Positions 61,601 through 64,000 of a DNA stretch of 64,000 nucleotides are shown here, one piece after another (within the stretch, counting starts at the first letter, position 1; every line of letters begins with the position of its first letter). The DNA lies in contig NZ_KE992174.1 in assembly GCF_000466425.1 (NCBI RefSeq), positions 47,779-111,778 on the forward strand, given 5' to 3'. Below the pieces are notes generated by a model. The model ran no database searches, was not told where the DNA came from, and worked only from the letters and a program-made list of their open reading frames with translations. The stretch comes from Capnocytophaga sp. oral taxon 863 str. F0517 (GTDB taxonomy: Bacteria > Bacteroidota > Bacteroidia > Flavobacteriales > Flavobacteriaceae). The position numbers were made by a program, and so were the translations under genes.

Positions 61601-64000
61601 GAGTAAAACCAGGTAACTATCCGATCACTTACCAGATATGTGACAAGGCTACTCCTGCTTCTGCCAATACTTGTAAGACAGCTACCATTACGGTAAAAGT
61701 AGCAGGTAACCACTTGGATCCTAAGAATGATGACTTTAGCCAGAAGAAAGTAGAACGTTCTACTTCTGATGCTTATGTAAAAGATGGTGCCAACGATCTT
61801 AATGTACTCTCCAATGATAAGTTGGGTACTCGTGAAGGCTTGGATACCAATGTGGTAACCATCGAGCAAACTTATACTTCTAACAATGGAGTTACTATAG
61901 AGGTAGCCACCGGTAAGGTAAAAGTAGCCGCTAATACCCCAGCGGGTGAATATACCGTGAAGTATAAGATTACAGAAAAAGGACAAACTACAGCTTCTAA
62001 CGAAGTAAGTGTGAAGGTAACCGTAACGAATAAGTTAGAAGTTGGTACAATAACCATTCCTAATGCGAAGCCTTCTACCGATAGTACGACCCCTGTTTCT
62101 GTAGGAAATATCTTAGCTCAAACCAAGATCAATGGACAGCTGAACCCAGATCCATCAGAAGTGGAGATCACAGCTACTCCTGATCAACCAGGATCACCTA
62201 AGAAACCTTATATAGATACCACTACCGGTAAGGTGATGATCCCTGCGGGCGTAGCTCCAGGCGACCATACCATCTCCTACAAGGTATGTGATAAGGCACC
62301 AGGTGCAGCCAAGCGTTGTGAAGAAGCTACTGTTACAGTGAAGGTAGTAAGCAATACTCCTACCTCAGAAGATGATGATTTCACAGCTGATACCTATAAG
62401 GTAGAACACCCAACTGTGGATACCTTCGTCAGTGATGGAGCTAATCCAGTCAATGTACTCTCTAACGACAAGCTCGGCAGTGATACCACCATCTCAACCA
62501 ATGAGGTAGAAATCACCCAGACAGCGACATCCAATAGCAATGTAAATATAGATACCGCTACTGGTAAGATAAAGGTTAAAGCCAATACCCCAGCCGGTGT
62601 ATATACTGTAAAATACAAATTTACAGAAAAAGGACAGCCAGCCTCCGCAGCTTCAGCAGAGAAGACCGCTACAGTGGTAGTTACCAACAAGCTAACCAGT
62701 AGCAATGGTAACTATGGAGGTGCTCCTTCTACCAATAGTACACCTGCTAATGGAGGAGATGTGTTGAACAATGTGAGAATCAATGGAGCAAAACCAACCC
62801 CAAGCCAGGTGACCATTACGGTGGATAACAATGCAGGTAGTGGTACCGTACCATTCTTAGTAACCTCAGGGGCTGATGCAGGTAAGATCAAGATACCTCA
62901 AGGAACTCCAGTTGGTAACTATACTATTACTTATACAGTATGTGATACTGCTTCAGGAGCAGCTAAATCTTGTAAGCCAGCTACGGCAAACATCAGAGTA
63001 TCTGCCAATGCTATTATAGCAACTAATGATGAGGATAACAAGGAGGTAGAGTTTGCCACTTCCGCACAAAACGTGAAGAAGTCCGATAATACCACCCTCA
63101 ATGTATTGAATAATGATACCTTGGCAGGTAATACTGCTACCGATAATGATGTGACGATTGAAACTACCGTTCCTGTAACAGGTATTACAATCAAAACCAA
63201 TGGTGAAGTAGAGGTAGCTGCTAACAAGCCAGCGGGTGTATACGAACTTAAGTATGTGATCAAGGAAACAGCGGATATCAACAATGTATCTGACGAAGCT
63301 ACTGTGAAAGTAGTGGTGAAGAACAAAGTAACTTTTGATCCTTTCCCAGCTACTCCAGTGAAACCTTCTACGGATAAGAATATCCCTGCTACACCTATTG
63401 ATGTGATAGCCAATACCAAGATCAATGGTAGTACGCCTTCAGCTAATGATGTAACGATACAGGTAACTGACCCTGCTGATCCTCAATCTCCAGGTGATGT
63501 GGTACCAGAACTCAATACTACTACTGGTAAGGTGGAAATACCTGCCGGTGTAAAACCTGGTGCTTATAACATCACTTACAGAGTATGTGATAAGGCGCAA
63601 CCAGCTGAAGCAAAAACTTGTCAGGAAAATACTATTACTATTAATGTAACAGGAAATACCATCACAGGAGCCGATGATGACTTCTCAGCGCACAAGGTAG
63701 AACGCTCTACCAGCGATAAGTTTGTCAATGACGGTACCAACGATGTGAATGTATTGACCAATGATACCCTTGGTAGCCGTACAGGTCTTACTACAGAATT
63801 AGTAACGATCAACCAGACCCATACATCTGATCCGAAGGTAAGCATAGATACCGCTACCGGTAAGGTAAAAGTAGCCGCTGATGCACCAGCAGGTACTCAT
63901 ACAATCAAGTATACTATTACCGAGAAGGGACAAACCACTCCTTCTGCTGAGAAGACAGTGACAGTGGTGGTAACCAATAAGATAACACTTACCCCAGCAG
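55606..64000 (+). CDS. Giant secreted repeat protein, adhesin-like (partial, runs off right edge)
   Basis: The frame is open from ATG 55606 to the last base, 2798 codons without a stop. Signal peptide IVVLLLSYSGIWAQ near residues 14-28. Three ~190-residue copies of a cysteine-containing beta domain follow (55690-56300, 56305-56870, 57480-58015; each ends VEIC or VELC). Ig-like modules come next (SDNGLYYRAEF near 58260; KWYSAATGGSEVV near 58800), then a HYR-like module (59200-59460). From 59464 a ~217-residue tandem unit takes over (NDD..DVNVLSND..TGKVKV plus a half ending in a cysteine pair, YxVCDKA..TCKTATIT). These features match type IX-secreted surface adhesins of Flavobacteriia such as SprB-like proteins. 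The C-terminal sorting domain that would prove this lies outside the window. Function is inferred. Confidence 0.85.
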   Translation, partial: MIEINKKRIINLLTIVVLLLSYSGIWAQNCTSMPEPVTYTRVTTGGDPNKYVEEYAYVNGIKVTRILQAGTRSFDKIKYSNEDTNTPTENYCGINRRSKYIGKKYPFMDSDKVTNIIYTFSEPVVDVEVFLAAFGYSGTTTRVEDQIDDVIFSVNRGSLSLHNRADCNSGTIQIVNGNEVKSLKRKTTNAKIGITSTAPFTQLTLTYNEPGGGVIGGAGFYVEICTQSIKPHNSSACNPGNINNNFTKAISATKTLNGVEVERILDANQFADLHSQSYCGSSVTYPNNLPYMGDTGAKKLTYKFKAPVTSAEIFLFAFGESTKATQPWRYDQVRFSINGEGTMSLSQTYNCIPTGTTVNSSTGEVKSADDKLITTDVGIKVSSNKPFTEIVLDDQTPGGNNSGIGYVVEICASSITKANVNNFIVLDAGINNLANQTICVSKTAPVYKAKASAGAFANTATFDYELQAKKGAGAWTKIEEFKDVAPGTEKTFTGVALKSNTYNGASIRVKYTYKNSLFSSVTGVAYSSEATLTVKEVASITSLTASPTSLNETGATNITYTIKGTPGATVTYNINGGTPETLVLDPVTGVKTVDRSGETAKTTLTITKVAKTGLCDLDNIAYKAEVDALGNSCTTHPSVQFAQTSPATATMNGIQVTRTIAGPQSYFQSYTTGDMCQPTIMQGYPSMNAGQVSIKYTFDKPITSAEVWLSGFGGAPAPARADRVTFTLNCSGTEVFAASGCGSVTNTQFIATGNEVTHEANVYTQARVKVSSSVPFTELTLNDPGSTSGGYTVELCPGSIKPAKIKVTENPAELTACKGATGKYFTAKAKIDGVSGTEDMSYKWQQSRTNTPGSWVDAVATSPNGSIKADGSTQARLILNTIQESDNGLYYRAEFSFTKCGKTLDKVYSEPAKLNVPSDSDIITIQAARPNDVTINDCTGTTPITAKAKIASGYTIKNSGGNLFGYFLEFKDTDNTWKTFNGQQYSNNANEQERTLNIAHSAAPKGATAFRLRYRVTLTTGCEYELINEFTFTKNLPAEPAINATQTFCQEAGKTVGDLTTLTGIKWYSAATGGSEVVASTTIPVGTNEYFAVATANGCESTRKKITVKVVAKPTTPTVQNKTECPATGNYDMANLVTVLPGHTLKWYNAATGNATTVSTVDRNKTAKTTYEKWVALVTSQGCESDRVKVTYTVDITTQPTITAPANNLSINCADSATAIDAAVNAWMATATATIGCGTATVTNNYATVKPTNLCSVNEFEVTFTVRDAFGNQKTKKKKITIDRLIANDDTESVARSTGKDIDVLSNDTVNGAQATTSNAKVTLVSDGGIGATVTSDGKIRIPGGSVAPGTYNVTYKLCDKNNTSRCGATATVAVTVNNSTIEANHDTPVALTYSASAAYAKAADHTDFNVLSNDKLSGVTPTLSQVDILPTNQTGVTIETSTGKIKVDGATAAGVYNLTYKIKEKNTTNTSATAKVTVVVKNALVVNPATLTAPITPSTSATTPKKIGNVLNQTQLNGNKPNASQVSISVTQEATPPQSGDPVPSIDPATGKVLIPSGVKPGNYTIKYKVCDKAEGIAKSCSDEKTITVNVAGGNTTTTNNDDFTANPVERSNSEEVVKNGANPVNVLANDKLGTRTNIDTDVVTIRQTATSNSGVNIDTATGQIKVAANTPAGVHEVKYKITEKGQTTESTEATAKVVVKNKVALDPAAIPGTVNTPNDGNDKTIANILDKTKINGNKPDAADVVITVPNPAHKNNPSDIVPYVDTTTGKVIVPVGTKPGTHQITYQVCDKLPAGQSAAQTCKTATITIPVTANTATSSNDDYASNPVEVSNSATSYVKNGTEDVNVLSNDALGGNTTINTNLVDITQTHTSHSGVNIETATGKVKVAPNTPAGEYTVKYTIAEKGGGPSSTESTVKVVVKNKVVVNPATIPSSVTPATDGTDKEIGDVLDQTEINGSKPSAAQVTITETSPAPKNDPSDKVPYIDTTTGKVKIPAGVKPGNYPITYQICDKATPASANTCKTATITVKVAGNHLDPKNDDFSQKKVERSTSDAYVKDGANDLNVLSNDKLGTREGLDTNVVTIEQTYTSNNGVTIEVATGKVKVAANTPAGEYTVKYKITEKGQTTASNEVSVKVTVTNKLEVGTITIPNAKPSTDSTTPVSVGNILAQTKINGQLNPDPSEVEITATPDQPGSPKKPYIDTTTGKVMIPAGVAPGDHTISYKVCDKAPGAAKRCEEATVTVKVVSNTPTSEDDDFTADTYKVEHPTVDTFVSDGANPVNVLSNDKLGSDTTISTNEVEITQTATSNSNVNIDTATGKIKVKANTPAGVYTVKYKFTEKGQPASAASAEKTATVVVTNKLTSSNGNYGGAPSTNSTPANGGDVLNNVRINGAKPTPSQVTITVDNNAGSGTVPFLVTSGADAGKIKIPQGTPVGNYTITYTVCDTASGAAKSCKPATANIRVSANAIIATNDEDNKEVEFATSAQNVKKSDNTTLNVLNNDTLAGNTATDNDVTIETTVPVTGITIKTNGEVEVAANKPAGVYELKYVIKETADINNVSDEATVKVVVKNKVTFDPFPATPVKPSTDKNIPATPIDVIANTKINGSTPSANDVTIQVTDPADPQSPGDVVPELNTTTGKVEIPAGVKPGAYNITYRVCDKAQPAEAKTCQENTITINVTGNTITGADDDFSAHKVERSTSDKFVNDGTNDVNVLTNDTLGSRTGLTTELVTINQTHTSDPKVSIDTATGKVKVAADAPAGTHTIKYTITEKGQTTPSAEKTVTVVVTNKITLTPA
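59464..64000 (+). repeat. Tandem ~650-bp coding repeats in the giant surface protein
   Basis: Unit starts (NDD codons) lie at 60409, 61069, 61726, 62371, 63025 and 63673, spacings 660, 657, 645, 654 and 648 bp. A shorter or diverged unit begins at 59464. Each has half A (VxxDGANDVNVLSNDKLG, TATGKVKVAANTPAG) and half B (INGxKPxAxQVTI, DTTTGKVxIPAGVKPG, CDKA, C). Repeats run past the window edge. Confidence 0.85.

Noticed and set aside
59251-63845. Many long antisense open frames (up to ~226 codons) opposite the giant repeat gene
   Set aside because: They follow from the repeat gene's codon use, recur with its period, lack good starts and promoters, and the sense frame is uninterrupted.
60409-64000. 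Regular repeats as a possible CRISPR array
   Set aside because: Units are ~650 bp, coding and in frame; no short repeat-spacer structure.

Overview
The window looks like a chromosome segment of a Flavobacteriia member of the Bacteroidota, most plausibly Capnocytophaga (inference). Support comes from moderately AT-rich DNA, many promoters of the Bacteroidota type (TTG or TTTG, about 18-21 nt, then TAnnTTTG), a bacillithiol gene (bshC), a TonB receptor with an N-terminal carboxypeptidase-like domain, DUF3078 and DUF5683 proteins, and a giant Ig-like repeat surface protein. No tRNA, rRNA, CRISPR array, IS element or recombinase gene was seen.

Layout. 1-9.2 kb: a two-gene restriction-modification or defence locus on the minus strand (PLD-SNF2 helicase 5698-9114, Eco57I/TaqI-type N6-adenine methylase 2006-5689). 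It faces two plus-strand pieces that encode alternative C-terminal target-recognition regions (1-800 and 1571-1959). Each piece shares a perfect inverted repeat (34 and 23 bp) with the intact gene at the equivalent codon, as expected for specificity switching by DNA inversion. A PIN toxin-antitoxin pair lies between the two pieces. 9.5-12 kb: a TonB siderophore receptor. 12.2-31 kb: housekeeping genes (map, methyltransferase, AspT-type transporter, pdxA, ribE, tgt, lptG-like permease, fabG, parA-parB, hemW-ruvC-manA) with small secreted or lipoproteins between them. 31.6-35 kb: a RelE-type toxin-antitoxin pair and a decaying cluster of small lipoprotein genes with two pseudogenes. 35.2-38.1 kb: rplM-rpsI-rpsB-tsf with two structured leader candidates. 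38.1-53.3 kb: gmk, nadD, a UPF0173 hydrolase, bshC, cdd, an NfeD-like protein plus flotillin, two tandem VIT/VWA/TPR/DUF2135 paralogues, an L,D-transpeptidase and lipB. 53.3-54 kb: a Txe/YoeB-type toxin-antitoxin pair bracketed by a perfect 25-bp direct repeat. 54-55.6 kb: gene-poor, with a palindromic repeat and one unrecognised gene. 55.6 kb to the end: one open frame of at least 2798 codons encoding a secreted repeat protein, running off the right edge.

The items most worth following are the convergent, apparently invertible methylase specificity cassettes, the giant repeat surface protein, the structured rpsB leader, and the toxin-antitoxin module flanked by direct repeats upstream of lipB. 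All functions are assigned from sequence motifs read by eye; no database search was run.
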